From: Hallella seregens ATCC 51272
GTDB lineage: Bacteria; Bacteroidota; Bacteroidia; Bacteroidales; Bacteroidaceae
Length of the DNA: 64,000 nucleotides
Assembly (NCBI RefSeq): GCF_000518545.1
Contig: NZ_JADU01000017.1
Span: 40,283-104,282, forward strand
Direction: 5' to 3'
Numbering within the stretch: position 1 is the first letter of the stretch; the number at the start of each line of letters is the position of its first letter. A program made the translations under genes and the position numbers. Below are positions 17,622-27,472 of this stretch, one piece after another. The notes below the pieces were generated by a model, which was given only the letters and a program-made list of their open reading frames with translations, searched no databases and was not told the origin of the DNA.

Positions 17622-20558
17622 TTAGCTCCCCAACTTCGGCTTCAATTCGTCGGGGCTATCCTTGGTAAACATGTTTACTGGCGGAGCTTCACGCTCATAC
17701 AAGTGGGTGATGACCTCGGGGGCAAGCGTAATGGTCGGATGAAAGTCGGGCGATCGCATGTAGTCGAGGATGGCACGACGCATCTGTCGTGCCACCACAC
17801 GATGGTCAAGGCCAGTAGAAATATCCATCGTGGTCATGAGCAATCGGCCGTTCAGTACATTGGCCTCGACCAGCATACCCAACTTACGACTCACGTGCCA
17901 CGTATCAATAGGCTGAATACAAGGCTGATAGTCGGGCGGGAACTCAGCCAAGTTCATCACCTGAGCCCGATTAAGCAGTTCCCACCAATTCAGATTGGGC
18001 CAGTCGTCCGTGGGGAACTCGCGGAAGATGGGATGTCTCGTGTCAATGACAGCTCCCGTAGTGTGGGGCGAGCGCATCTTGAACCAGCTCGTGTTCCAAA
18101 ACACAGGCAAGTAAGTCTGCTTCACATCATTGCCATACCGCACCTTTCCTGCCGCCGTAAGCAGCACCGTACCTCCACTTTGCAGCACGTGGAGGGCCTG
18201 TGCCGATAGAGTGTCGGAAATGAAAGGTTCTACGCCCAACGCTACCTCTTTCTGGAATACACCTTGGTTCCCTGGTAGAAAAGCCGCCTTTTTTGCGCAG
18301 CAAACATTGGAAGAATTCCTAGCATCACATGCGTCAGGAGCGGATGGATAGATCCAAAAGTCCCAGCTGTTACGGGTATTGATGGGAGGATCAGCCGGCG
18401 TAGGGTCGTGAAGCGGCCGCTCGTCCACGGTCACCGTCAGCGTGAGCTTCATAGGACGGGCAAAGCCGGTGAGAGGAAACGTAATGTTTCCCAAGTCGGG
18501 TGTCTTGCCAAGAGGCATGTCACCCTGTGCTATCAGGCCGTGGGTGTATTCCTTGTGTCGGCTGTCATGCACGTAGTAGGCACAGCGAGCGTTGCGCAGC
18601 ACATGTCCCGCAGCATTATACAGGGACACAGACACCTGCAGCGTGTCGGCATCGGTATAGACAAAGCGGGGGAAACGGGCCAGCGGCACCACAGGTGAAC
18701 AGAACTGCCTCCACATTGTACTGTCCACGTAGCCTTTCTCGCGCCAGAAGACATTGAGCGGCCCTACAAGCGCCGTACCCTGTCCACTATAGTCGTTCAG
18801 GCCTAACAGCAAAAACCCTGCATAGTCGGCTGTGCGCAAGTTACGCTCCATCTCGTACTTGTAGGCCAGTGTCTGCAGCTTTCCACTGGCCATCAGGAAT
18901 CGGCGGGCCTGTGCACCCATACCGTTGTGACGCAGCAAATCCTCAAAGATGTCAAAGTTTCCTGCACGATACACACCCGTGTACTGCGCACGTTCTTCAA
19001 GGTCAGGAAACGCACACCACTGACCTTGCTCATGGCTCACGTAGGGCTCAGTATTCTCAGGATGCGCAGCCGTGGGCTTGAAATTGCGCGGAATCCGAAT
19101 GTCTTCTGCATAATCGTCTATGGACTGCGGGGCACGACGATCCCAATCAAGTCCGCGGGCACCGCCCTTGACGTGATACTGGCTCCTGTCATCCCAGGCC
19201 CAGCCACCCCCTACTGAGGCTCCGCAGTACACGCGGCGTGCGTCGGTCTGCCTCCAGTAGTCCACCCATTGGTTGCACCACTTCACCCAGTCGCCGGCCG
19301 GTTCGTTGCCCGCCGCCATCATCACGAACGAGGGATGGTTGCCATAGGCCTCCACCATGCGGCGCGTCTCATCCATGAGATAAGTGTCGATGGCCATACC
19401 GCGACCCAGCTTCACGCCATGATTGGGCCAACTGGGCCCCTCGGGTTGCAGATAGAAGCCCACCCGATCGGCCGCCTCGAAAGCTGCCTCGGGCGGACAG
19501 TAGCTGTGGAAGCGCATGGTATTGAGCCCATAAGCCTTACACTTGCGGAAGATATGCTCCCACGAGACCGCATCGGTAGGAGGATAACCCGTAAGTGGAA
19601 AGTTACAGTTCTCCACTGTGCCACGAATCCAAAAGGGCACGTCGTTCATATAGAACTGGCGGCCGCGGATGCTCACCTCGCGCATACCAAAAGTAGTTTC
19701 CCGGCGGTCATCACGCGAGGTTACGGTGAGCCGGTAGAGCTGGGGCGAGAATTCCGACCACAGGCGTGCGCCGGGCATGGGTAGTATATAGGTGGAATCG
19801 TTTTGGCGCATGGCCTTCACGGCCTTTCCGTCAAGAAAGAACCCAAGCTGTCTTGCCACTGTACGTACCACCACCACAGCCTTCTGCGCATGAATGTCGG
19901 GATACACACGCACTGCCCCAATGGGTTCGCGGCCGTGGGCCTGCAGCTCCAGCCGGCCGGCCAGTCCGTTCCAGTTGCCCTGAGTCTGGTCGGTCACGCT
20001 GTGAGAATCCTGTCCCACACATACGTTCTCAATACCATTGTACACATGCACTGCAATTTCATTGTCATGCCCAGGACGGACAAACGCTGTCACATCGTAC
20101 ACATGCGGTACGCTCAGGCTCGTCTGATGTCCCACTTTCCGACCGTTTACAGTGAGCGTAGTCTCGATATGAGGCCGTTCCAGCATAAGTGTGACCCGCT
20201 GGCCTTTCCAGTTCCGGGGCACAGCCACACGACGTGTATAGGTCACATTGCCCACAAAGTGGCGGTTGGGCGTGAGAAAGAAAGGAAACTTCATCTGCCC
20301 CTGCAAACGGTAGCGGGCCATATAGGGATTATAATAATAAGAGGAGTCATAGAGGCTGCCCGTCCAGCGGGTGTCCATACTTGGGCGGTCGCCCTTGTCG
20401 TTGGTGAGCAGTGAGCCGGGCAGCGTCACGTCGCCCAGCGACGATTGCCAGCGCCCACTCAAGTCTATACGACTTTGAGCAAAAACTCCTGCAAGCGGCC
20501 ATGTGAATACACAGAGGGTGAAAAAGAGCAGACGGCAAGCGATTGATCCTTTCGTCAT
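17622..20558 (-). CDS. GH2-family glycoside hydrolase, exported
   Basis: 978 aa with a signal peptide (MTKGSIACRLLFFTLC...GVFAQ). An N-terminal sugar-binding sandwich (NGRKVGHQTSLSVPHVYDVT) and an Ig-like domain precede a TIM barrel with GNEPAGDW (acid/base E419) and SHEQGQWCAFPD (nucleophile E510). GH2 covers beta-galactosidases, beta-mannosidases and beta-glucuronidases. Its position 2 kb from the mannosidase operon makes a glycan-trimming role likely, but the sugar cannot be fixed by eye. The start at 20558 gives a normal signal peptide; upstream in-frame ATGs, the longest at 20702, lie within or above the promoter region. Monocistronic, with a -7 box at 20590-20597. Confidence 0.88.
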   Translation of the reverse strand: MTKGSIACRLLFFTLCVFTWPLAGVFAQSRIDLSGRWQSSLGDVTLPGSLLTNDKGDRPSMDTRWTGSLYDSSYYYNPYMARYRLQGQMKFPFFLTPNRHFVGNVTYTRRVAVPRNWKGQRVTLMLERPHIETTLTVNGRKVGHQTSLSVPHVYDVTAFVRPGHDNEIAVHVYNGIENVCVGQDSHSVTDQTQGNWNGLAGRLELQAHGREPIGAVRVYPDIHAQKAVVVVRTVARQLGFFLDGKAVKAMRQNDSTYILPMPGARLWSEFSPQLYRLTVTSRDDRRETTFGMREVSIRGRQFYMNDVPFWIRGTVENCNFPLTGYPPTDAVSWEHIFRKCKAYGLNTMRFHSYCPPEAAFEAADRVGFYLQPEGPSWPNHGVKLGRGMAIDTYLMDETRRMVEAYGNHPSFVMMAAGNEPAGDWVKWCNQWVDYWRQTDARRVYCGASVGGGWAWDDRSQYHVKGGARGLDWDRRAPQSIDDYAEDIRIPRNFKPTAAHPENTEPYVSHEQGQWCAFPDLEERAQYTGVYRAGNFDIFEDLLRHNGMGAQARRFLMASGKLQTLAYKYEMERNLRTADYAGFLLLGLNDYSGQGTALVGPLNVFWREKGYVDSTMWRQFCSPVVPLARFPRFVYTDADTLQVSVSLYNAAGHVLRNARCAYYVHDSRHKEYTHGLIAQGDMPLGKTPDLGNITFPLTGFARPMKLTLTVTVDERPLHDPTPADPPINTRNSWDFWIYPSAPDACDARNSSNVCCAKKAAFLPGNQGVFQKEVALGVEPFISDTLSAQALHVLQSGGTVLLTAAGKVRYGNDVKQTYLPVFWNTSWFKMRSPHTTGAVIDTRHPIFREFPTDDWPNLNWWELLNRAQVMNLAEFPPDYQPCIQPIDTWHVSRKLGMLVEANVLNGRLLMTTMDISTGLDHRVVARQMRRAILDYMRSPDFHPTITLAPEVITHLYEREAPPVNMFTKDSPDELKPKLGS

Positions 20559-20589
20559 GGTTTCGTTAGATTCTGATTTGTTTTCTCCA

Positions 20590-20597
20590 CAAAAGTA
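20590..20597 (-). promoter_or_regulatory. -7 box for the GH2 gene
   Basis: Minus strand TACTTTTG (TAnnTTTG), 32 nt upstream of the ATG at 20558; no clear -33 element. Confidence 0.45.
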
Positions 20598-20824
20598 AGC
20601 AAAATAGGCGAGAGCATGCCCGTATGGGCCAAATATTTTCATGAGAACTGAAAAAACACGAAGATGCTGCCAAAGGTATGGGCCAGCCGAGGACCGTTCC
20701 ATTTACAAAGAAACTTCGGGCATCACGAAGAGGTAGACTTCGACGCAATGCCAGAAAAACATTCAGGCCCGTATGCAAACCATGTTGCAGCGGGCCTAAA
20801 ATTATATTAACGGAAGACAAAAAA

Positions 20825-21838
20825 CTACCTCACATTGCCCACCCGAACAAGATACTCGCCTATCTGGATGGCATTGAGGGCAGCACCCTTGCGTATCTGG
20901 TCGCCCGTGAGCCACAGAGTATTGCCGTTGTCGTCGGCCAAATCTTTGCGCACGCGGCCCACGTACACATCGTCCTTGCCGGCACTCTCCAGCGGCATGG
21001 GATAGACATAGTTTTGCGGATCGTCCACCAACGTGACACCAGGAGCGGCTACGAGGGCTTCACGAATCTGTGCCACGCTTACCGGCTGCTCCGTCTCGAA
21101 CCACACACTCTCAGAATGGGAACGCAACGAACTCACACGCACGCAGGTTGCCGACGTGCGCACGTCAGAGTGCATAATCTTGCGCGTCTCGTAAAACATC
21201 TTCATCTCCTCCTTGGTATAGTCGTTCTCTGTCATCTTGTCTATCTGGGGAATCACATTATAAGCCAGCTGGTGGGGGAACTTGCTGATGGTTCTGACCT
21301 CACCTTGCTCCACTATTTCCTTGTATTGCTGCTGCAGCTCAGCCATGGCCACGGCTCCGGCACCACTGGCACTCTGGTAGCTGGAGACGTGTATTTTTCT
21401 GATATGGGAGAGCTTCTCAATGGGATTGAGCACAACCACCATCATGATAGTAGTGCAGTTGGGGTTGGCTATGACACCGCGCGGACGCACAAGGGCATCC
21501 TCAGGATTAATCTCCGGCACCACCAAGGGCACGTCTTCATCCATGCGGAAAGCACTGGAGTTGTCTATCATCACAGCTCCATACTTGGTGATGGTCTCCA
21601 AATACTCCTTACTGGTACCTGCGCCGGCCGAAGCAAAAACCATATCGATGTTCTTGAAGTCATCGTTATGCTGTAAAAGTTTTACCTCATACTCCTTGCC
21701 CTTGAAACTATACTTTCGGCCCGCGCTGCGCTCGGAACCAAACAAAAACAAATCATCCAAAGGGAAGTTGCGCTCAGCGAGAATGCGAAGGAGCTCCTGT
21801 CCCACGGCACCGCTTGCACCAACGATTGCTACTCTCAT
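20825..21838 (-). CDS. asd: aspartate-semialdehyde dehydrogenase
   Basis: 337 aa. Reduces aspartyl-4-phosphate to aspartate semialdehyde, the branch point to lysine/diaminopimelate, threonine and methionine. An N-terminal NADP-binding loop [14 protein letters not shown], the active-site segment [11 protein letters not shown] with the catalytic Cys, and SYQSASGAG are all present. The start at 21838 ([10 protein letters not shown]) matches the family; a longer frame from 21880 begins inside the -7 box at 21878-21885 and is rejected. Confidence 0.96.
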   Translation of the reverse strand: MRVAIVGASGAVGQELLRILAERNFPLDDLFLFGSERSAGRKYSFKGKEYEVKLLQHNDDFKNIDMVFASAGAGTSKEYLETITKYGAVMIDNSSAFRMDEDVPLVVPEINPEDALVRPRGVIANPNCTTIMMVVVLNPIEKLSHIRKIHVSSYQSASGAGAVAMAELQQQYKEIVEQGEVRTISKFPHQLAYNVIPQIDKMTENDYTKEEMKMFYETRKIMHSDVRTSATCVRVSSLRSHSESVWFETEQPVSVAQIREALVAAPGVTLVDDPQNYVYPMPLESAGKDDVYVGRVRKDLADDNGNTLWLTGDQIRKGAALNAIQIGEYLVRVGNVR

Positions 21839-21877
21839 AATCTTTTTACTTTCTAATGATATATTCTTCTTTGGCTG

Positions 21878-21885
21878 CAAAATTA
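21878..21885 (-). promoter_or_regulatory. -7 box for asd
   Basis: Minus strand TAATTTTG matches TAnnTTTG; leader of about 35 nt to the ATG at 21838. Confidence 0.5.
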
Positions 21886-22014
21886 CAATTTTTCAACCAA
21901 CTCTGCACACGATCTGTAAGTTTTTCTCATCTCGGCAATGCAAAATGTTCGGATTGCAGACCTCGTGAGCGGGATAAATCCCTGCTATCCGTGCTGTCTG
22001 TGAGAAAAAATGGC

Positions 22015-22022
22015 TAACTTTG
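22015..22022 (+). promoter_or_regulatory. -7 box for the antiporter gene; decides its start
   Basis: TAACTTTG on the plus strand. The in-frame ATG at 22020 lies inside this box, so translation must begin at 22041. Confidence 0.6.
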
Positions 22023-22040
22023 CAGGAAATCATAAGTCCA

Positions 22041-24164
22041 ATGCCCAACGTAGCGTCCTATTTTCCCATCACCGACCCCACGCTCATCTTCTTCGTGGTG
22101 CTGCTGATTATCCTGCTGGCCCCCATCATCATGGGCAAGCTGCGCATTCCCCATATCATCGGTATGGTGATTGCCGGCGTAGCAGTGGGCCGCTACGGCT
22201 TCGACATTCTCGACCGCGACGCCTCATTCGAGCTCTTTGGACGCGTGGGCCTGTACTATATCATGTTCCTCGCTTCATTGGAAATGGACATGGACGGGCT
22301 GAAGCGCAACAAGTACCACACACTGATTTTCGGTGTCCTGACTTTTGCCGTTCCTTTCATCATGACCTATGCCATGGGGGTGACGTTGCTGCAATACTCC
22401 ACGGCCACGGCCCTCCTGCTGGGCAGTCTAATGTCCTCAAACACACTGGTTTCATATCCCATCGTGAGTCGATATGGCCTGCAACGAAAGCCAAGCGTCA
22501 CCCTCAGCGTGGGCTCCACGATGCTCAGCCTACTGGCGGCCCTCATTGTGCTGGCAGCCATCGTAGGTGCCCACCGAGGCGGGGCAGGACTGTGGTTCTG
22601 GCTGTGGTTTACCCTGAAGTTCTGTTGCTACTGTGGCGGGCTGCTCTGGGGCATGCCTCGCATCACGCGTTGGTTCCTGCGCCGATACAGCGATGCCGTG
22701 ATGCAGTTCATCTTTGTCATGTCGGAACTGTTCATAAGTGCAGCCTTGGCCGAGTTGGTAGGACTGGAAGGCATCTTCGGAGCTTTCTTCGCTGGGCTCA
22801 TCCTTAACCGCTACATTCCTCACGTATCGCCGTTGATGAACCGTATTGAGTTTATCGGCAATGCACTCTTCATCCCCTACTTCCTCATCGGTGTAGGCAT
22901 GCTCATCAACGTCAGGCTGCTGTTCCAAGGCGGCGGCATCATCTGGGTGGTGGCTTGTATCGTGGTGTTTGGTACCCTAAGCAAGGCCATCGCAGCTTAT
23001 GCCTCGTGTCTGCTTTTCCGCATGCCTACGTCTTCTGGACACATGATGTTCGGTCTCACGTCGGCCCATGCAGCCGGTGCCATTGCCATGGTAATGGTGG
23101 GCATGTCGCTGAAACTGCCTAACGGCCGCCCCGTGGTGGACGAACGGATGCTCAACGGCGTAGTCATCATGATTCTCTTCACGTGTATCATCTCGTCGAT
23201 GGTAACGGAATGGGCAGCACAAAAGATAACGCTGCGCGACAAAGACTTTGCTCCTGAGGTCAGCCCCGAAGATGACGAGAAGATTCTCATCCCCGTGAAA
23301 TATCCGGAATATGCCAACCGATTGGTCAACATGGGCATCATGATGCGCAACCCGAAACTGAACCGCAGCCTGGTGGCGCTCAACGTTGTCTACGACGACG
23401 AATACATGCGACAGCATCAGGAACAGGGCCGCCGTCTGCTGGAACAGGTCACACAGTATGCCTCGGGCTCGGACGTGAAGATGCAGACACAGGTGCGCGT
23501 GGCAGCCAACATTGCCAATGGCATCAAACATGCCTTTAAGGAATTCCGCGCTTCAGAGATTCTTATTGGCATGCACACCCATTCCAACGTGTCGCCCAAG
23601 TTCTGGGGACAGTTCCACCAAAGCCTTTTCAACGGGCTGAATAGGCAGATCATCATGACCCGACTCAACCATCCGCTGGCCACGCTACGCCGCATTCAGG
23701 TGGCCGTGCCCTCAAGGGCTCAGTATGAGTCGGGGTTCTATCGGTGGTTGGAACGGCTGGCTCGACTGGCGGGCAACCTGGAATGCCGCATCCTGTTCCA
23801 CGGGCGCACAGACACCCTGCAGATGATCCGCGAATATATCCAGAACCGACACGCAGCCTTGCGGGCATCGTATGTCTCCATGGATCATTGGAACGAGATG
23901 CCCAAACTGGCCGCCTCGATAGCCGATGACCATCTCTTCGTGGTGGTGACGGCCCGCAAGGGCACCGTGTCGTACAAGGCGGCACAAGACCGGCTGCCCG
24001 AAGAACTCACCAAATATTTCTCGGGCAAGAACCTCATGATTATCTTCCCCGACCAGTATGGCGACGACATGTCTGCCATGACCTTTGCCCAGCCACAGCA
24101 CACTGAGGAGCAATCAGCCTATGAGCTGCTACGCAACTGGCTGCACCAGAAAAGGAATCTCTGA
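22041..24164 (+). CDS. CPA2-family cation:proton antiporter with cytoplasmic C-terminal domain
   Basis: 707 aa. About residues 8-390 form a Kef/NapA-type membrane domain of around 12 helices ([37 protein letters not shown]). Residues about 410-707 form a soluble part resembling paired universal-stress-protein folds ([34 protein letters not shown]), rather than the TrkA-N domain of KefB/C. Probably exchanges Na+ or K+ for H+ with nucleotide-sensitive control. Start as explained by the -7 box. lolD begins 37 nt after its stop. Confidence 0.88.
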   Translation: MPNVASYFPITDPTLIFFVVLLIILLAPIIMGKLRIPHIIGMVIAGVAVGRYGFDILDRDASFELFGRVGLYYIMFLASLEMDMDGLKRNKYHTLIFGVLTFAVPFIMTYAMGVTLLQYSTATALLLGSLMSSNTLVSYPIVSRYGLQRKPSVTLSVGSTMLSLLAALIVLAAIVGAHRGGAGLWFWLWFTLKFCCYCGGLLWGMPRITRWFLRRYSDAVMQFIFVMSELFISAALAELVGLEGIFGAFFAGLILNRYIPHVSPLMNRIEFIGNALFIPYFLIGVGMLINVRLLFQGGGIIWVVACIVVFGTLSKAIAAYASCLLFRMPTSSGHMMFGLTSAHAAGAIAMVMVGMSLKLPNGRPVVDERMLNGVVIMILFTCIISSMVTEWAAQKITLRDKDFAPEVSPEDDEKILIPVKYPEYANRLVNMGIMMRNPKLNRSLVALNVVYDDEYMRQHQEQGRRLLEQVTQYASGSDVKMQTQVRVAANIANGIKHAFKEFRASEILIGMHTHSNVSPKFWGQFHQSLFNGLNRQIIMTRLNHPLATLRRIQVAVPSRAQYESGFYRWLERLARLAGNLECRILFHGRTDTLQMIREYIQNRHAALRASYVSMDHWNEMPKLAASIADDHLFVVVTARKGTVSYKAAQDRLPEELTKYFSGKNLMIIFPDQYGDDMSAMTFAQPQHTEEQSAYELLRNWLHQKRNL

Positions 24165-24201
24165 GCCATACTGCACTTCTGAACTGACAAGCATCACAAA
24201 A

Positions 24202-24939
24202 ATGATAGACATTCAAGGCATAACCAAGTCGTTTGGCAAGTTACAGGTGCTCAAAGGCATCGACTTGCACATCAATGCGGGCGAGGTAGTGGCCATTGTT
24301 GGCCCTTCAGGCGCCGGCAAAACCACCCTGCTGCAAATCATCGGTACCCTCGATAAGCCCGACGGCGGGCAAGTGACGGTGGATGGTGTAAACGTGGGGC
24401 GGCTGTCGACCGACAAGCTGTCTGACTTCCGCAACCGGCATCTGGGTTTCGTATTCCAGTTCCACCAGCTGCTGCCCGAGTTCACGGCCCAGGAAAACAT
24501 CATGCTGCCGGCCCTCATCGCAGGCAAGAGCCGCAAGGAGTCACGCAAGCGGGCCGACGAGCTGCTGGAGTTCATGGGACTAGCCGACCGGGCCCGACAC
24601 AAACCCAACGAGCTGTCGGGCGGCGAGAAACAGCGCGTAGCCGTGGCTCGGGCCTTGGTGAACAATCCGGCCGTAGTACTGGCCGACGAACCTTCAGGCA
24701 GCCTCGACACACGCAACAAGGCCGAGCTGCACCAGCTTTTCTTTGACTTGCGCGACAAGTTCGGGCAGACGTTTGTCATCGTCACCCACGACGAAAGCCT
24801 GGCCTCCATCACCGACCGCACCATTCACATGCGCGACGGCCAGCTGGAAAACGACAGCCATCCCGACAGTTCCTACGACATGTCCACAGCCACAGATAGC
24901 ATGCCGGACCCACAACCACGAACCCCTCATAATGATTAA
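24202..24939 (+). CDS. lolD: ABC transporter ATPase, LolD-like
   Basis: 245 aa. Walker [10 protein letters not shown] (34-42), Q-loop [17 protein letters not shown], signature [10 protein letters not shown], Walker [13 protein letters not shown] and H-loop IVTHD are present. The [12 protein letters not shown] region is typical of LolD, which powers release of lipoproteins from the inner membrane with LolCE. No lolC/E gene is nearby. The start at 24202 ([12 protein letters not shown]) is the first giving a normal ABC N-terminus; a longer frame from 24085 would overlap the antiporter gene. The C-terminal tail of about 25 residues is low in complexity. Confidence 0.87.
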   Translation: MIDIQGITKSFGKLQVLKGIDLHINAGEVVAIVGPSGAGKTTLLQIIGTLDKPDGGQVTVDGVNVGRLSTDKLSDFRNRHLGFVFQFHQLLPEFTAQENIMLPALIAGKSRKESRKRADELLEFMGLADRARHKPNELSGGEKQRVAVARALVNNPAVVLADEPSGSLDTRNKAELHQLFFDLRDKFGQTFVIVTHDESLASITDRTIHMRDGQLENDSHPDSSYDMSTATDSMPDPQPRTPHND

Positions 24940-24942
24940 ACC

Positions 24943-25809
24943 ATGATAAAGTTAGGTGACTACAACACGCTGAAGATGGTCAAAGTGGCCGAACGCCCCA
25001 ATCCACATGCTTTCGGCGGAAAAGAAGTGTTTGGTATTTTCCTCGATGGAGGGAGCGATGGCGACATTCTTATGCCGCAGAAATACGTACCACAAGATGC
25101 AAAGGTGGGCGACGACATCACTTGCTTCGTGTATCTCGACCAGGACGAGCGCCCCATCGCCACAACGGAGACACCGCTGGCACGGGTGGGCGACTTTGCA
25201 TATCTCTGCGTGAACTGGGTGAACGAGTACGGAGCCTTTTTGGACTGGGGTGTCATGAAAGACGTGTTCTGCCCTTTCCGCGAGCAGAAGAAACGAATGG
25301 AGATAGGAGAAAGCTACATCGTTCATCTGCATATCGACGAAGAAAGCTATCGCATCATGGCCAGCGCCAAAGTGGAACATTACCTCGCAGCCGACCATGC
25401 AGACCTGCGGCCCGGCCAGGAGGTGGAAGCTCTAGTGTGGCAAAAGACCGACCTGGGCTTCAAGGTCATCGTGGAGAACCAGTATGCCGGACTGGTCTAC
25501 AAAGATCAGATTTTCCAGTACATTCACACTGGCGACCGCATCAAGGCTTATGTGCAGCAGGTGAGGCCCGACGGAAAAATCGACATCGCCCTGCAGCCCA
25601 CTGGGCGCAAACAGACGGCCGACTTCGCACAGACCCTACTGCAATGGCTCAAGGACAACGGGGGTGCCTGCCCGTTGGGCGACAAGAGCGATGCCGAGGA
25701 CATCAAACAAATGTTCCAAGTGAGCAAGAAGACTTACAAACGGGCCGTCGGCGACCTATACAAACGTCGGCTCATCACCATCGACGACGACGGAATCCGT
25801 CTGGTATAA
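24943..25809 (+). CDS. S1-domain RNA-binding protein, CvfB/YitL family
   Basis: 288 aa, beginning 3 nt after the lolD stop. Repeated S1-like folds are visible (VNEYGAFLDWGVMKDVFCPFREQKKRMEIGE.. and VENQYAGLVYKDQIFQYIHTGDRIKAYVQQVRPDGKIDI), followed by a winged-helix-like C-terminus (QMFQVSKKTYKRAVGDLYKRRLI). This order matches the CvfB family of RNA-binding post-transcriptional regulators. No targets can be inferred. Confidence 0.85.
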   Translation: MIKLGDYNTLKMVKVAERPNPHAFGGKEVFGIFLDGGSDGDILMPQKYVPQDAKVGDDITCFVYLDQDERPIATTETPLARVGDFAYLCVNWVNEYGAFLDWGVMKDVFCPFREQKKRMEIGESYIVHLHIDEESYRIMASAKVEHYLAADHADLRPGQEVEALVWQKTDLGFKVIVENQYAGLVYKDQIFQYIHTGDRIKAYVQQVRPDGKIDIALQPTGRKQTADFAQTLLQWLKDNGGACPLGDKSDAEDIKQMFQVSKKTYKRAVGDLYKRRLITIDDDGIRLV

Positions 25810-25881
25810 CACCGACAGCCCCCCTCTGCAACCGTCTGCCCCACGGGAGCATGACGCATGCAGCCTGCGCCAAACCAAAGG

Positions 25882-25908
25882 GCCTCCCCACGCAAAGCAT
25901 GGGGAGGC
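25882..25908. terminator. bidirectional hairpin terminator between convergent genes
   Basis: GCCTCCCCA and TGGGGAGGC form a 9-bp stem around a 9-nt loop, with TCTTAT on the plus side and CTTTGGTTTGG on the minus side. It can end both the S1-protein gene and asnS. Confidence 0.65.
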
Positions 25909-25934
25909 TCTTATACAATAAGGTGTAAGCCCGC

Positions 25935-27329
25935 TTAGAACTCGGCGTTTTTGGGCGTGCGGGCAAAGGGAATGACATCGCGGATATTCTGCATGCCGGT
26001 GACAAACAGAATGAGCCGCTCGAAGCCCAGCCCGAAGCCGGCATGCGGACAGGAACCGTACTTACGCGTGTCGAGATACCAACCGTAGGTACTTTCTTCC
26101 ATGCCGCGGGCCTCAATCTCACCCACCAGCTTCTCATAGCTCTCTTCACGTACCGAACCGCCGATGATTTCGCCGATGCGGGGGAAGAGCACGTCCGTGC
26201 CCTGCATAGTCTTGCCGTCGGCATTCTTCTTCATGTAGAATGCCTTGATGGAAGCTGGATAATCGGTCATGATAACCGGACGCTTGAAGTATTCCTCCAC
26301 CAGGAACCGTTCATGCTCGCTGCTCAAGTCCATGCCCCAACCCGTGATGGGGAACTCGAACTTGCGTCCCTGCTTCACGGTCTCCTCCAGAATGCGGATG
26401 CCCTCGGTGTAAGTCAGCCTCACGAAGTCCTCTTTCACTACCGACTCCAACGTCTGGATGAGCGTCTTGTCGATCATCTGATTCAGAAATTCCAAATCAT
26501 CGTGGCAGTTGTCGAGTGCCCAGCGCACGCAATACTTGATGAAGTCTTCCTCCAGATCCATCAGTTCTTTCTGATCCATGAAAGCCACCTCCGGCTCTAT
26601 CATCCAGAATTCGGCCAGATGGCGCGGCGTGTTGCTGTTCTCGGCACGAAACGTGGGACCGAAAGTATAGATGGCGCCCAAGGCCGTGGCACCCAGCTCG
26701 CCCTCGAGCTGACCGCTCACGGTAAGACTGGTCTTCTTGCCGAAGAAGTCTTTCTCGTAGTCCACCTCCCCGCTCTTAGCCACACGGTCAAGGTCGAGCG
26801 TGGTCACCTGAAACATCTCGCCCGCCCCCTCGGCATCGCTGGCCGTGATGAGTGGCGTGTGGAAATAATAGAAGCCATGGTCGTGGAAATACTTGTGCAC
26901 AGCAATGGCCATGTTGTGGCGGATGCGGAACACAGCCCCGAACGTGTTGGTGCGCAGCCGCATGTGGGCGAACTGACGCATGTATTCAAAGCTCTGCCCC
27001 TTCTTTTGCATAGGGTAGTCGCCCGGACAAAGACCGTAGATCTCTATCTCGCGGCTCTGCACCTCACAGGCCTGACCCTTGCCCTGGCTCTCCACGAGCA
27101 TGCCGGTGACACGGATGCAGGCACCGGTGGTGATGCTCTTCAGCTGTTCGGCATCCATCGTCGAGGGGTCGACGACCACTTGAATGTTCTTGATGGTGGA
27201 GCCGTCGTTCAAGGCAATGAAGTCCACGGCCTTACTGTTGCGGTGAGAGCGCACCCAGCCCTTCACCGTAATCTCTTTTCCAAAGTCGGTGCTGCGAAGC
27301 GCATCGACGACTTTTGTTCTGCTACTCAT
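25935..27329 (-). CDS. asnS: asparaginyl-tRNA synthetase
   Basis: 464 aa, class II synthetase. An N-terminal OB anticodon-binding domain ([23 protein letters not shown]) is followed by the catalytic core with motif 2 ([25 protein letters not shown]) and motif 3 ([15 protein letters not shown]). The AsnRS form is supported by [17 protein letters not shown]. Charges tRNA-Asn. The upstream gap 27330-27472 carries short tandem repeats and no obvious -7 box. Confidence 0.97.
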   Translation of the reverse strand: MSSRTKVVDALRSTDFGKEITVKGWVRSHRNSKAVDFIALNDGSTIKNIQVVVDPSTMDAEQLKSITTGACIRVTGMLVESQGKGQACEVQSREIEIYGLCPGDYPMQKKGQSFEYMRQFAHMRLRTNTFGAVFRIRHNMAIAVHKYFHDHGFYYFHTPLITASDAEGAGEMFQVTTLDLDRVAKSGEVDYEKDFFGKKTSLTVSGQLEGELGATALGAIYTFGPTFRAENSNTPRHLAEFWMIEPEVAFMDQKELMDLEEDFIKYCVRWALDNCHDDLEFLNQMIDKTLIQTLESVVKEDFVRLTYTEGIRILEETVKQGRKFEFPITGWGMDLSSEHERFLVEEYFKRPVIMTDYPASIKAFYMKKNADGKTMQGTDVLFPRIGEIIGGSVREESYEKLVGEIEARGMEESTYGWYLDTRKYGSCPHAGFGLGFERLILFVTGMQNIRDVIPFARTPKNAEF

Positions 27330-27353
27330 TAGATTCTATTCTGGTTGAGGAGT

Positions 27354-27385
27354 GTCAAAAAGTCAGGGAGTCAAAAAGTCAAGAC
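27354..27385. repeat. 8-bp tandem repeat x4
   Basis: GTCAAAAA, GTCAGGGA, GTCAAAAA, GTCAAGAC in direct succession upstream of asnS. A related run (AACTCCTT, AACTCCAG, ACTCCTT, AACTCCC) follows at 27430-27462 in reverse sense. Confidence 0.7.
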
Positions 27386-27472
27386 CGATGGCTCATGGGC
27401 ACGTTGCCGGCCCACCGCTGCGCCTCATATCTCAACTCCTTAACTCCAGACTCCTTAACTCCCAAGGTATAA

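Noticed and set aside
26043..27332. 429-codon open frame on the plus strand
   Set aside because: Antisense to asnS; no recognisable domain.
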